DNA of 64,000 nt from an uncultured Flavobacteriales bacterium (GCA_913030835.1 CAJWDP010000006.1:35043-99042), one strand, 5' to 3'. Numbered from the stretch's first letter, positions 1-9,755 are shown. Translations and numbers: made by a program. The notes: a model not told the origin generated them from the letters alone.

Positions 1-206
1 TTTTCCTTCAAAGTAGCAATTCTTGCTTCCAATAGGCCTTGGGCTTCTTTTGCCGCATCATACTCCGCATTTTCAGATAAGTCGCCTTTATCCCTTGCAT
101 CCGCAATTTGCTGAGATACTTTTGGTCTTTCGTAAGTTTCCAGCTTATGAATTTCATCCTTTAAATTCTGAAGTCCTTCTTCTGTATAGTAGCTTAATTG
201 TGACAT
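1..206 (-). CDS. greA: Transcription elongation factor GreA, 5' part (gene runs off the window)
   Basis: GreA binds in the RNA polymerase secondary channel and stimulates transcript cleavage in backtracked complexes. Only the first 68 codons are present, starting at ATG 206-204 on the minus strand. The N-terminal coiled-coil signature is clear: MSQLSYYTEEGLQNLKDEI, then RPKVSQQIADARDKGDLSEN and AEYDAAKEAQGLLEARI, which carries the acidic tip of the coiled coil. The C-terminal FKBP-like domain lies outside the window. The leader holds a hairpin followed by a U-run (246-262), with an exact TATCTTTG -7 element further upstream. The family assignment is safe; GreB-type variants share this end but lack nothing seen here. 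Confidence 0.92.
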   Translation of the reverse strand, partial: MSQLSYYTEEGLQNLKDEIHKLETYERPKVSQQIADARDKGDLSENAEYDAAKEAQGLLEARIATLKE

Positions 207-241
207 GTTATTGATTTTATGTTGGCCGGCTATAAACAAAG

Positions 242-262
242 AAAATCCCACGAAACGCGGGA
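242..262 (-). terminator. Hairpin plus U-run: terminator of the giant gene or attenuator in the greA leader
   Basis: On the minus strand TCCCGCG, loop TTT, CGTGGGA (one G-U pair) is followed by TTTTC. It lies 75 bp after the stop of the giant T9SS gene and 40 bp before greA. An exact -7 element (285-292) sits upstream of it, so greA transcripts from that promoter would also carry the hairpin. Confidence 0.65.
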
Positions 263-284
263 CTTACCAGTAATTATCGTATTA

Positions 285-292
285 CAAAGATA
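285..292 (-). promoter_or_regulatory. Bacteroidota -7 promoter element for greA
   Basis: The minus strand reads TATCTTTG, an exact match to the Bacteroidota -7 consensus TAnnTTTG. No convincing -33 TTTG is present at 19-21 bp. Transcription would start near 278, giving a leader of about 70 nt that includes the 246-262 hairpin. Confidence 0.45.
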
Positions 293-336
293 CGAATATT
301 TTCAAATGTAGCACTGAAAAACCACTTTCGAATCCT

Positions 337-3300
337 TTAGAAATTATCCAAGATCGGCGGTCTGATCGCTCCAAACCATTTGATTATTCGTTCTCCAATT
401 CCGGGAGCTTCAATATGAATAATATATACTCCACTTGCTATGGGAATCCCCACCTGATTCTTCAGGTCCCAATCTTGAAATGTGATCGTATTGTCTTTTC
501 TAAACTCCCGTACATGTGTTCCTCCCACTGAATAGATGTTGATGTTGCACACATCGGGCAAGTTGGTAATCTTGATCCTACTATCGAGTTTATTCGATTC
601 ATAAGCCGAATAGGCATAATATGGATTCGGAACGACATTAATAAGATCCAATGCCGACACAGCTGTATCGTTGTTACTCGTTATGGTAGCAATATCTGTG
701 GTAGTAAATCGATACAAAGGATACCACTCATTCGCCGCATATGCGGTATCTCCGATCGGGGTAGTGTAATATCCTTTCGTAGCGTATTTTTCGTATTTCT
801 TTGCTACCCTCAGTCGAATCTTTACATCGGTTTTGATAAAATCGTAAGTATCGGAATAAACATCTCCGATCGAAGAGAAATCCAGCATGGGCTGCCCTAC
901 CCACATGCATGCCCTCCAAGCCTTGTTCCGATTCCCGCTCGTTCCATTTACCAAATTATCTTCCAAATAAACGCCATCATCGTAAGCGGGCATTTCTGGA
1001 GATGCTGCACCTCCGGACCTCTTCCTGTTCCCAAAAACAAAAATCGTATGCTTTCCACCCCAATAGACGTCTCCATTAACGGCATTGAACATTCTCCAAG
1101 TTGGGTTCCAAATCATATCGCGTCCATTGTCACCACCCAACCACGAATCTTCTCCAAACGCCATATTTAAGCGCTCCCCGGTTTCAACATCGATCGCATA
1201 ACCCGGGAACCAACCCATTCCGGTACCCGTTCCATCGGGCAACCCGTATTTATCAACCGATTGACCCGCTCGGGCAAGACCATGACTCTTGCCGCCTTCT
1301 GAAAGCAAAGTTTCTGTTTGCATTTCAATGACAGCACATCTTGTCCATTTTGATCTGTCCTTCGTAATCACAACATCGATACTGGGCAGATTTATCAATT
1401 CTTTTCCACTCAACGAAGATGCAATAGCGTTGCCAACGATGGTATTCTCACAATTTCTAGAGCACAGCAAGAACGGCGCCCATGTTCCATCGAGGATCTG
1501 TTCGTATTTTTCCTCATCATCATAACCTGTCCAATCATTGTATTTGGGTATCGGTTGGTCACAGACATTACCGGGATTTGGAGCTTCATAGGCTGTTCCT
1601 GACCGGATCCAGTTCTGGTCGGTAGCACCGTCCGCATCGGGAACTCCGGTTAACCATTGTTTCGACGAATCTGAAAATTCAATGGTTCCTTCCAAAAAAT
1701 CCGTATACCATCTTTCTGAATACGGCTTATAGTACTTGTATTGCTGTATTTGCACAGAAATCCCCCATTCGGGTATCAGTTGTTCATTGTCTACCGCAAT
1801 CGTCTGATCTGAAGTTACCTTTTCACCGGTTGCTAAATTCGTCAGCATCCAGGTTGCCGAATCCATAGCATACAAAAGTGTGTTGTGGGGTATGAACCTA
1901 AGCTCAAATTCTCCCGAGATCACATTCAGCGGATCGATCACTTTGATCCTAACCGGACCTTTTCCATTCTGGTACTCTACTTCATCCAATTTGTAATTTG
2001 CTACGATTGCTGCTTCCGATTCGGGTGTAATGTCCACAATAAGCGAACCGTTACCCGTGCCTTCAATTCGGGTTATTTTAGGTCCGTCTCCATATTCTGT
2101 ATTCACTACTGTTCCACCAAGTTCCGGAGCAGGGATGTGCGGAATACCTGAAACCGACTTTATGCCACCTCCCGGTGCTTTCCTACCTGCCAAATACGGT
2201 TTTTTCTGACCATCCAGTAACGCTGGTTCATCCGGATCGTATGGTTTGTATTCATTGTGCGAATACGCCAACGCCATATAATGGTAGGTTTTGTGGTTGA
2301 TCAATCGATTGTCTCCTTGAGCAAAAAGGTCACGTGTAACTTTAAACGAGTGGCGTATGCCGACATCCTCACCATCTACCATCTCGTTGGCAATCGCAAC
2401 ACCGATGGCTTCATCAAATTCATAATTGATAAGCTGGGCAATACCGTCTTTGATATCTACCTGAGCCAATAATCTTGCAACATCAACATTTTCCAAATCC
2501 GAAGGACCCACTGTTTCATCCTTTACCTGAAAGATCTGATAGCCCTGGAATCTGTATCGGGTATCCCATTCTTCCGGTGTTCCGATCAGAGAATCCGGAA
2601 CAATAATAAATGGGTCTCTGACTTCGTAATCTTCTGCCGCATTGTTACTGGTTACCGGATTCGTCAAGTACAAGATCAGCTCGCGATCCAGCTCCTGTAT
2701 CGTAATTTCGGGTGCATCCGGGCCATCAATAATTCTAAAGCAATTTTCAAATAAAGCCTGAGCCTTTTGATCTGCAATTTTAATGGCCTCTACCGCAGCT
2801 ACATTGTTGCCATTTACAGCACGTGCCCAAACAACCCCCACAGTAATGTTATTCAATGCGCCAGGCTCTAACGTAAACGGACCGGCAGATTGTAATGTTC
2901 TTCTGTCTCCCTCCGGATTTCCTTCGCTGAATTCATCCCATGGATCCATTGGTATCCCTCCCGTTCCCCAGTTCAATTTGTCTGAATTTCCCGGAAATGT
3001 AAAATCACATGCCACGGATGTAGCTGCAGGATCGGAAACATGTCCTGTGCCGCCATACACAAAGCTGGTTCCATCCAACCAAATGCCTCGCAAGTAATTG
3101 TAATAGTCAATTCCGAATACCGGGTCAGCTGCGAACGAGCCTAAACCGGTTCCTGATCGATTCATATACAAAAAGGAGCGCATTCCAAATCGTTCATTGT
3201 CGGCAATTCCATCTCCATAGCCGATACCATTTCCCTCAACTGCTTCATTGAAACCGATTCCGACCGCATTGTCAATTCCATCCGCATCCTGATAGGGCCC

Positions 3301-4434
3301 TTCGAAAAAATCGATTCCAATAGCCGGCGGATTGGATCCATAACCATTTGCTGAACCTACTGCATTGTCATAATTATCGCCATTGTAGCAGAAGCCAAGA
3401 CCCCGGCTCACATCACATCCAACATAATCGTCATTGTAACCACCAATATCCGTATCCGCCCACTGACCGAAATATGTATCCGTTAGTGTTTGCGTTGATC
3501 GATTAATCAATTCATAGTTGTAGAAGGTCATGTTGTTTACCTCGTCGTTGGTGGCAAAAGCAAATGCTTGTGCACGGATTTCCATCCCGATCGGATCACC
3601 ATTGGTTTCGGTGTGAATGTTTCCTTTATCGTTGAACACCCACCAGTAATTGATGTCACCAAAGATGGCACGAGCGGCTCGATTGGTCGGATCAGAACAA
3701 TCAAACTCACTGTCCAGATCGTACTTAGGATAATCCCCGTCATTCGGATTATACACACCGTCGTCATTGTAATCGTAAAAAGGAGCCAAATAGAAGTCCT
3801 GGAACCGTCCCATGTCCCCATGAGCAGGCCACCCTATGATGCTTTCCGGAATCGTATATCCAGGATATTCTGAACTTTGGTCACAATCCGGATCTTCCCC
3901 GCAACGAAACCACCCTCTGAATTCGGAAATTTCAAGTTTTGTAGTGATGAAAAATTTGTCGTATTGATCGCATACATCCGGTTCAATTTCCGCCGGACCA
4001 AAATCACGGATATCTGCTCCGTTTCCACTACCCGGTATGGTGGTTAGCGGACCGGTCCAAAAATCATTTCCTCTTTTATACTGATGTGCGGCTACTTTAA
4101 GCTGATTGTTAACGTCCACTCCTGCCAGCCATAAGGATCCGGCATACATACATGAATTGTTGGACTCCGCAGGAACAAAGTAGGTTCCCACATCCGTGGA
4201 ACGATCCAACCAAAGAGAACCTCCTGCTTCCAACAAGGCATTTACATTATTCAATGCCAATTGCGTTCTGGAAGTTGCCGGAGCACAATTTGCCGCTTTA
4301 TTGATCGCGGAGGAATTGTTCTGGGTAACCTTAGAGTCGGCTGATTTTGTTGACGGTTCTTTCCACGCAAAGCACAATACTGAGCAAAACAATAGCGCAC
4401 ACAGAAACATGTATTTAACCAACCGAAATTCCAT
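337..4434 (-). CDS. Giant secreted T9SS-type protein, paralogue B (1365 aa)
   Basis: Function unknown; a large protein predicted to be exported by Sec and then the type IX system. It has an N-terminal signal peptide (MEFRLVKYMFLCALLFCSVL, cleavage near CFA), then a conserved block matching the upstream paralogue at 5619-9722 almost throughout. Around residues 218-235 an Asp-rich stretch (DYNDDGVYNPNDGDYPKYD) resembles calcium-binding loops. The last ~95 residues look like a T9SS sorting domain: VVPNPYY, NLPDV, INIYSVGGTHVREF, WDLKNQVG and SGVYIIHI, but end in an extra IKWFGAIRPPILDNF. It starts 71 bp after the porV-like gene and has its own terminator-like hairpin just upstream, so it may be transcribed less than, or apart from, the three upstream genes. 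The T9SS call is an inference from the C-terminal pattern. Confidence 0.85.
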   Translation of the reverse strand: MEFRLVKYMFLCALLFCSVLCFAWKEPSTKSADSKVTQNNSSAINKAANCAPATSRTQLALNNVNALLEAGGSLWLDRSTDVGTYFVPAESNNSCMYAGSLWLAGVDVNNQLKVAAHQYKRGNDFWTGPLTTIPGSGNGADIRDFGPAEIEPDVCDQYDKFFITTKLEISEFRGWFRCGEDPDCDQSSEYPGYTIPESIIGWPAHGDMGRFQDFYLAPFYDYNDDGVYNPNDGDYPKYDLDSEFDCSDPTNRAARAIFGDINYWWVFNDKGNIHTETNGDPIGMEIRAQAFAFATNDEVNNMTFYNYELINRSTQTLTDTYFGQWADTDIGGYNDDYVGCDVSRGLGFCYNGDNYDNAVGSANGYGSNPPAIGIDFFEGPYQDADGIDNAVGIGFNEAVEGNGIGYGDGIADNERFGMRSFLYMNRSGTGLGSFAADPVFGIDYYNYLRGIWLDGTSFVYGGTGHVSDPAATSVACDFTFPGNSDKLNWGTGGIPMDPWDEFSEGNPEGDRRTLQSAGPFTLEPGALNNITVGVVWARAVNGNNVAAVEAIKIADQKAQALFENCFRIIDGPDAPEITIQELDRELILYLTNPVTSNNAAEDYEVRDPFIIVPDSLIGTPEEWDTRYRFQGYQIFQVKDETVGPSDLENVDVARLLAQVDIKDGIAQLINYEFDEAIGVAIANEMVDGEDVGIRHSFKVTRDLFAQGDNRLINHKTYHYMALAYSHNEYKPYDPDEPALLDGQKKPYLAGRKAPGGGIKSVSGIPHIPAPELGGTVVNTEYGDGPKITRIEGTGNGSLIVDITPESEAAIVANYKLDEVEYQNGKGPVRIKVIDPLNVISGEFELRFIPHNTLLYAMDSATWMLTNLATGEKVTSDQTIAVDNEQLIPEWGISVQIQQYKYYKPYSERWYTDFLEGTIEFSDSSKQWLTGVPDADGATDQNWIRSGTAYEAPNPGNVCDQPIPKYNDWTGYDDEEKYEQILDGTWAPFLLCSRNCENTIVGNAIASSLSGKELINLPSIDVVITKDRSKWTRCAVIEMQTETLLSEGGKSHGLARAGQSVDKYGLPDGTGTGMGWFPGYAIDVETGERLNMAFGEDSWLGGDNGRDMIWNPTWRMFNAVNGDVYWGGKHTIFVFGNRKRSGGAASPEMPAYDDGVYLEDNLVNGTSGNRNKAWRACMWVGQPMLDFSSIGDVYSDTYDFIKTDVKIRLRVAKKYEKYATKGYYTTPIGDTAYAANEWYPLYRFTTTDIATITSNNDTAVSALDLINVVPNPYYAYSAYESNKLDSRIKITNLPDVCNINIYSVGGTHVREFRKDNTITFQDWDLKNQVGIPIASGVYIIHIEAPGIGERIIKWFGAIRPPILDNF

Positions 4435-4459
4435 TAAACTACTTGTATTTATGTTTCGG

Positions 4460-4484
4460 AAAAAAAAGAGCCAATAGGCTCTTT
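4460..4484 (-). terminator. Intrinsic terminator between the porV-like gene and giant paralogue B
   Basis: The minus strand reads AAAGAGCC, loop TATT, GGCTCTTT followed by an uninterrupted T-run of eight: a perfect 8-bp stem. It lies between the stop at 4506 and the start at 4434 and should cut most transcripts before the last gene of the block. Confidence 0.8.
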
Positions 4485-4505
4485 ATTATTTTCAATCTCC
4501 GAAGA

Positions 4506-5588
4506 TTATCTCACATCAACTCGCAAGCCAATCGTATGGATCGCTCCAAAAGGATCTGAAGCCCTGTATCCATAATCGATACCGATCGACCCACCGTTAC
4601 TCCCTGTAACGATTTCAACTGAAACTCCACCAGTAGGACCAGTTAAGGCAGTTGCTGAAAGGTCTGCATCAAAAACTGATTTTTCGTATACCAATCCACC
4701 TCGCAGGTAGAAGTTCGCTTTTTTAGTTCTCATTGCGTACTGTAAGCCACCTCTCCATTGATCACGAGTGAATGAATTTGAGGTGAATGCAGCAGCCAAT
4801 GTCAATACATTCGCATTTTCGATCGCCGCAGAATCAGAACTCAGATGAAAATCATAGCTGGCACCGATATTCACCAACGATGGCAATTCAAAACTCGACA
4901 CCTTTTGATTCGTCGCAGACTGCATGCCCGAGAACACATAATTGGTCTCAATTGACAACCCGTCTCCACTAAATTGCATCGGTGGTCCAACATTTTTCAA
5001 TGCTATTCCAAACTTAATCTGCTCTTTGAGTCCTGTCGTATATCGAATACCAGCATCGAATGCTACTCCCTGGGCCTTTAAATTGGTAATGCTATGTGAA
5101 ATTACTTTTACGTTGATTCCACCAGCAATTGAATTGGTAAACTCTTTCGCAAAAGACAAATTAAAATTCATCGCCTGCGGTCTAAACGTACCAATTCCTC
5201 CCTCGGGAATTTCCGTTGTAGTTATTGGCAGATCTCCATAATTCTGAGTCACTACACCAATACCGAGTACGGATGTTTCACCCAATCTCTGTCCAAAACC
5301 GAGTGCATTCATTCCGATTCCTGCACTTCCCAACCAATTTGTATTGGTAAACATGATCTCTGTCTTACCTAAATAAGCTAATCCTGCAACATTCGAAAAT
5401 TGTGCTTCGATTCCTCTTACCCATGACATACCTGCACCGCCCCAGCCTGCACTTCTTGCCCATGGATTGACCAATAGCTCTCCTGCACCTGCTGATCCTG
5501 CACGGTCTTCATTTCCGGCAAACGAACTGGTTGTTCCTAATGCCAACAAGCCAAGTGTAATTCCAATTATTTTCGTTCTCATCTTCAT
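4506..5588 (-). CDS. PorV/PorQ-family outer-membrane barrel protein
   Basis: Members of this FadL-like family sit in the outer membrane; PorV carries T9SS cargo from the translocon to the attachment complex. The 360-aa protein has a signal peptide (MKMRTKIIGITLGLLALGTT, cleavage near SFA) and the typical start of the mature chain: AGAGELLVNPWARSAGWGGA, a run of small residues, and FSNVAGLAYL. Repeated amphipathic strands follow, ending in the aromatic-free IGLRVDVR. ATG at 5588 or, two codons on, 5582. It lies between two giant T9SS cargo paralogues, 30 bp after one and 71 bp before the other, so it is plausibly their dedicated PorV-like partner. Whether it is PorV, PorQ or a third subgroup cannot be told by eye. 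Confidence 0.85.
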   Translation of the reverse strand: MKMRTKIIGITLGLLALGTTSSFAGNEDRAGSAGAGELLVNPWARSAGWGGAGMSWVRGIEAQFSNVAGLAYLGKTEIMFTNTNWLGSAGIGMNALGFGQRLGETSVLGIGVVTQNYGDLPITTTEIPEGGIGTFRPQAMNFNLSFAKEFTNSIAGGINVKVISHSITNLKAQGVAFDAGIRYTTGLKEQIKFGIALKNVGPPMQFSGDGLSIETNYVFSGMQSATNQKVSSFELPSLVNIGASYDFHLSSDSAAIENANVLTLAAAFTSNSFTRDQWRGGLQYAMRTKKANFYLRGGLVYEKSVFDADLSATALTGPTGGVSVEIVTGSNGGSIGIDYGYRASDPFGAIHTIGLRVDVR

Positions 5589-5618
5589 TTTGATCTGTAA
5601 TGAATAATTCGTAATTCT

Positions 5619-8600
5619 TTAGAAGTTTTCCAAAATAGGCGGTCTAATTGCACCAAACCACTTCACAATTTTCTCGCAAACGCCCGGCGCATCCACATGT
5701 ATAATATACACACCACTTGCTATCGGAATCCCTACTTGATTCTTAAGATCCCAATCTACCGAAGTAATAGGACTATCTTTCCTAAACGTTCTTACCAAGG
5801 TTCCGTTGGTTGTATAGATGTTAATGGTACAAACGTCCGGAAGGTTTGTGATCTTAATTCTATTATCTAGCGGATTCGTTTCGTAGTTCGAATACGCATA
5901 ATATGGATTCGGAACTACATTGATCAGGTCACAAGCAGAAACCGCCGTATCGTTATTCTTCGTCTCAGTTGCAATATCAGTCATAGAGAATTCATACAAC
6001 GGATACCATGCATTGTCGGCATTTGCTGTATCTCCAATTGGTATGGTATAATACCCCTTTGTAGCGTACTTTTCATACGATTTCGCTACTCTTAAACGAA
6101 TTTTTACATCCGTTTTTATGAAATCGTACGTATCTGTGTACACATCTCCAATTGCAGTAAAATCGAGCATTGGTTGTCCGACCCACATGCATGATCGCCA
6201 TGCTTTGTTCCGTGTACCGCTCGTTCCATTCACCATATTGTCTTCCAAATAAACTCCACCGTCGTAAGAAGGCATGTTGGTGGATGATGCTCCTCCTGAT
6301 CTTTTCGAGTTACCGAAGACAAAGATCGTGTGCTTTCCACCCCAATAGACGTCTCCATTAACCGCATTAAACATTCTCCAGGTTGGATTCCAAATCATAT
6401 CACGACCGTTGTCGCCACCCAACCAGGAATCTTCTCCAAACGCCATATTCAAACGTTCCCCTGTTTCTACGTCGATCGCATAGCCCGGGAACCATCCCAT
6501 TCCGGTACCTGTTCCGTCTGGCATTCCGTCCTTATCTACTGATTGTCCAGCTCGCGGGTAGCCATGCTTAACACCACCTTCAGACAATACCGTTTCTGTT
6601 TGCATTTCAATAACAGCACATCTTGTCCATTTTGTTTTATCCGTAGTGATCACAACATCAACACTAGTCAAGAAGTTAAAGTCGTTTGCTGCCAGTGTTC
6701 CAATGAAATCCTGCCCAACGATGGTATTCGGACAGCGTCTTGAACACAACCTATATGGCGCCCAGGTTCCTTCTAATATCTGCTCGTACTTCTCCTCATC
6801 ATCTACTCCGAGATAATCGTTTTTGGAAGCAGGATCATCACAATACTCGGGGTAGAGGGCTGCATCCGCATCCTCATTTGCCGTTCCTGCCAAGATCCAG
6901 TTTTCAGCAGTTACACCATCTGCATCCGGCACACCGGATAACCATTGCTTCGATGAATCCGCAAACTCTATGGTTCCTTCTAGAAAATCCGTATAAATAA
7001 AGCTGGAATAGGGCTGATAGTATTTGTATTGATGCCATTGAACGGATATTCCCCATTCCGGGATCAATTGCTCGTTGTCCACTGCAATCGTCTGGTCTGA
7101 GCTTACCGATTCACCCGTTGTTAAATTCGTCAGTATCCAAGTTGCTGAATCAATAGAGTAGAGAAATGAATTTTTAGGGATCATTCTCAGCTCAAAATCA
7201 CCACCAACCACATTCAGCGGATCAATTACCTTTACATTAACAGGACCTTTTCCATTCTGATATTCTACCTCGTCCAATTTGTAATTTTCTACAATTGCTG
7301 CTTCCGATTCAGGAGTAATATCCACAATATTAGCGCCGTTGCCCATTCCTTCAATTCGAGTAATCTTAGGGCCGTCACCGTATTGTGAATTCAACACAGT
7401 TCCTCCTAGTTCAGGAGCCGGGATATGAGGCACACCTGCCTGTGAACGAATTGAACCCCCAGCTGCTTTACGTCCTGCTAAATATGGTTTTTTCTGACCA
7501 TCTAAAGCCAATGGATTCAAAGGATCATATGTTTTGTAATTGTTGTATGAATACGCCAACGCCATGTAATAATAGGTCTTGTGGTTGATCAAACGGTTAT
7601 CGCCCTGTGCAAACAGATCCTGAGTGACTCGGAAAGAATGTAGAATTCCTTCATCCGCACCATCTACCATCTCGTTGGCAACAGCTACACCAATGGATTC
7701 ATCAAAATCATAATTGATCAGCTGACCAACTCCGTCCTTAAGGTCCACCTGAGCCAATAATCTTGCAACATCTACATTTTGCAGATCAGAAGGACCAACA
7801 GTTTCATCTTTCACTTGGTAAATCTGATAGCCCTGGAACCTATATCGAGTATCCCACTCATCCGCAGTACCAATCAAAGAGTCAGGAACAATAATGAACG
7901 GATCTTCCACTTCATAGTCCTCTGAGGCATTGTTACTGGTTGCCGGATTCGTCAAATACAAGATCAGCTCTCGATCCAGCTCTTGGATCGTGATTTCCGG
8001 TGCATCCGGACCATCAATGATTCTAAAGCAGTTTTCAAATAAAGCCTGTGCTTTCTGATCGGCAATTTTTAGTGCATCCAAAGAAGTTACGTTGTCTCCT
8101 TGAGTAGCTCGCGCCCAAACTACACCAACCGTAATGTTGTTCAATGCACCCGGCTCCAGTGTAAATGGACCAGCCGATTGAAGGAAACGACGATCTCCTT
8201 TCGGGTTGGATTCAGTAATTTCATCCCAAGGAGATTGTGGAAGCCCACCTGTTCCCCAGTTCAATTCGTCTGAATCTCCAGGGAAGGTAAAGTCACACTC
8301 TACTGACGTAGCGGCAGGATCTGACGTATGTCCGGTTCCTCCATAAACGAAACTAGTTCCGTCCAACCATATTCCTCTCAGGTAGTTGTAGTAATCAATT
8401 CCAAAATTAGGATCTGCTGCAAATGCACCCAGTCCTGTTCCGGCTCTGTTCATGTAAAGGAATGATCTCATTCCAAAACGCTCATTATCGGCAATTCCGT
8501 CTCCATAACCAATACCATTTCCTCGCACTGCCTCATTGAATCCGATTCCAATCGCATTATCGATACCGTCAGCATCCTGATACGGTCCTTCAAAGAAATC

Positions 8601-9722
8601 CACACCAACCGCAGGCGGTATTCCGGGGTAAGGAAGAGCACCGTTACATCCATCATTATCTGCACCATCTGCATTGAACGCAAATCCAAGTCCTCTACTT
8701 ACATCACATCCCACGTAATCGTCTTCAGAGCAACCTAAGTCGGCATCAACCCACTGTCCAAAATAAGTATCGGTCAACGTCTGTGTAGATCGATTGATCA
8801 GCTCATAGTTGTAAAAGGTCATGTTGTTCACCTCATCGTTGGTTGCAAAAGCAAATGCTTGTGCACGAATCTCCATTCCGATCGGATCTCCATTGGTTTC
8901 AGTGTGAATGTTTCCTTTATCGTTGAATACCCACCAATAGTTGACATCACCAAAGATCGCACGCGCTGCTCGATTGGTTGGATCAGAACAATCAAACTCA
9001 CTGTCCAGATCATACTTTGGATAATCCCCATCATTCGGATTGTACACCCCATCATTATTGTAATCATAAAATGGAGCCAGGTAAAAATCCTGAAAGCGAC
9101 CTATATCACCGTGAGCAGGCCATTCTAAAATACTAGTAGGAATTGTATATCCGGCATAATCTATTCCCTGATCACAATCCGGATCCTCTCCACATCTGAA
9201 CCACCCTCTAAATTCAGAAATTTCCAATCTGGTAGTAATGTAGAATTTATCGTACTGATCGCAGACATCCGGTTCGATCTCCGCCGGTCCAAAGTCACGA
9301 ATATCAGCACCATTTCCCGTACCCGGTATGGTAGTAAGCGGCCCTGTCCAAAAGTCATTTCCTTGCCGAAACTGGAGTGCAGCGATTTTCAATTGATTGT
9401 TGACATCCACCCCACCAAGCCACAATGCACCGGCGTAGATTGAGCTGTTACCGGATCCAATCGGCACTTCATAAGCTCCGTTGCCTGTCGCTCTATCCTG
9501 CCACATTGAACCACCCGTTTCAATAAGCGCGTTCACATTGTTCAATGCCAGTTGATTTAAGGTAGTTGCCGGAGCACAATTTGCGGCCTTTGTGGCCACA
9601 CCACTCGGTTTGCTATTTGAATTAGTAGCTGCTGACTTACTGTTGTCATTCCATCCTAGTGAAACGTTGCTGATTAAAACAGAAGCAAGCACTACACCGG
9701 CTATTCTTATCGACTTTCTCAT
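5619..9722 (-). CDS. Giant secreted T9SS-type protein, paralogue A (1367 aa)
   Basis: Close paralogue of the 337-4434 product, colinear over nearly the whole length. The ATG at 9722 begins a good signal peptide (MRKSIRIAGVVLASVLISNV, cleavage near SLG); an in-frame TTG at 9746 is less likely. The same Asp-rich loop (YNNDGVYNPNDGDYPKYD) and the same C-terminal T9SS-like domain are present, ending in VKWFGAIRPPILENF. The most diverged stretch lies around residues 355-380, where paralogue A has a Cys/Asp-rich insertion (NADGADNDGCNGALP). It follows the TonB receptor stop by 33 bp, so the two are very likely cotranscribed. Ligand or enzymatic role unknown; no catalytic motif seen. Confidence 0.85.
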   Translation of the reverse strand: MRKSIRIAGVVLASVLISNVSLGWNDNSKSAATNSNSKPSGVATKAANCAPATTLNQLALNNVNALIETGGSMWQDRATGNGAYEVPIGSGNSSIYAGALWLGGVDVNNQLKIAALQFRQGNDFWTGPLTTIPGTGNGADIRDFGPAEIEPDVCDQYDKFYITTRLEISEFRGWFRCGEDPDCDQGIDYAGYTIPTSILEWPAHGDIGRFQDFYLAPFYDYNNDGVYNPNDGDYPKYDLDSEFDCSDPTNRAARAIFGDVNYWWVFNDKGNIHTETNGDPIGMEIRAQAFAFATNDEVNNMTFYNYELINRSTQTLTDTYFGQWVDADLGCSEDDYVGCDVSRGLGFAFNADGADNDGCNGALPYPGIPPAVGVDFFEGPYQDADGIDNAIGIGFNEAVRGNGIGYGDGIADNERFGMRSFLYMNRAGTGLGAFAADPNFGIDYYNYLRGIWLDGTSFVYGGTGHTSDPAATSVECDFTFPGDSDELNWGTGGLPQSPWDEITESNPKGDRRFLQSAGPFTLEPGALNNITVGVVWARATQGDNVTSLDALKIADQKAQALFENCFRIIDGPDAPEITIQELDRELILYLTNPATSNNASEDYEVEDPFIIVPDSLIGTADEWDTRYRFQGYQIYQVKDETVGPSDLQNVDVARLLAQVDLKDGVGQLINYDFDESIGVAVANEMVDGADEGILHSFRVTQDLFAQGDNRLINHKTYYYMALAYSYNNYKTYDPLNPLALDGQKKPYLAGRKAAGGSIRSQAGVPHIPAPELGGTVLNSQYGDGPKITRIEGMGNGANIVDITPESEAAIVENYKLDEVEYQNGKGPVNVKVIDPLNVVGGDFELRMIPKNSFLYSIDSATWILTNLTTGESVSSDQTIAVDNEQLIPEWGISVQWHQYKYYQPYSSFIYTDFLEGTIEFADSSKQWLSGVPDADGVTAENWILAGTANEDADAALYPEYCDDPASKNDYLGVDDEEKYEQILEGTWAPYRLCSRRCPNTIVGQDFIGTLAANDFNFLTSVDVVITTDKTKWTRCAVIEMQTETVLSEGGVKHGYPRAGQSVDKDGMPDGTGTGMGWFPGYAIDVETGERLNMAFGEDSWLGGDNGRDMIWNPTWRMFNAVNGDVYWGGKHTIFVFGNSKRSGGASSTNMPSYDGGVYLEDNMVNGTSGTRNKAWRSCMWVGQPMLDFTAIGDVYTDTYDFIKTDVKIRLRVAKSYEKYATKGYYTIPIGDTANADNAWYPLYEFSMTDIATETKNNDTAVSACDLINVVPNPYYAYSNYETNPLDNRIKITNLPDVCTINIYTTNGTLVRTFRKDSPITSVDWDLKNQVGIPIASGVYIIHVDAPGVCEKIVKWFGAIRPPILENF

Positions 9723-9755
9723 CCTATAAAATGTATGTACTAACAAATCTTTTAT

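Noticed and set aside
5619..9746. Longer starts at TTG for giant A (9746), TonB receptor (13454), ftsA (20481), rsmH (32885), gldB (37547) and yqeY (17286)
   Set aside because: In each case an in-frame ATG a few codons later gives a better signal peptide, family N-terminus or operon junction.
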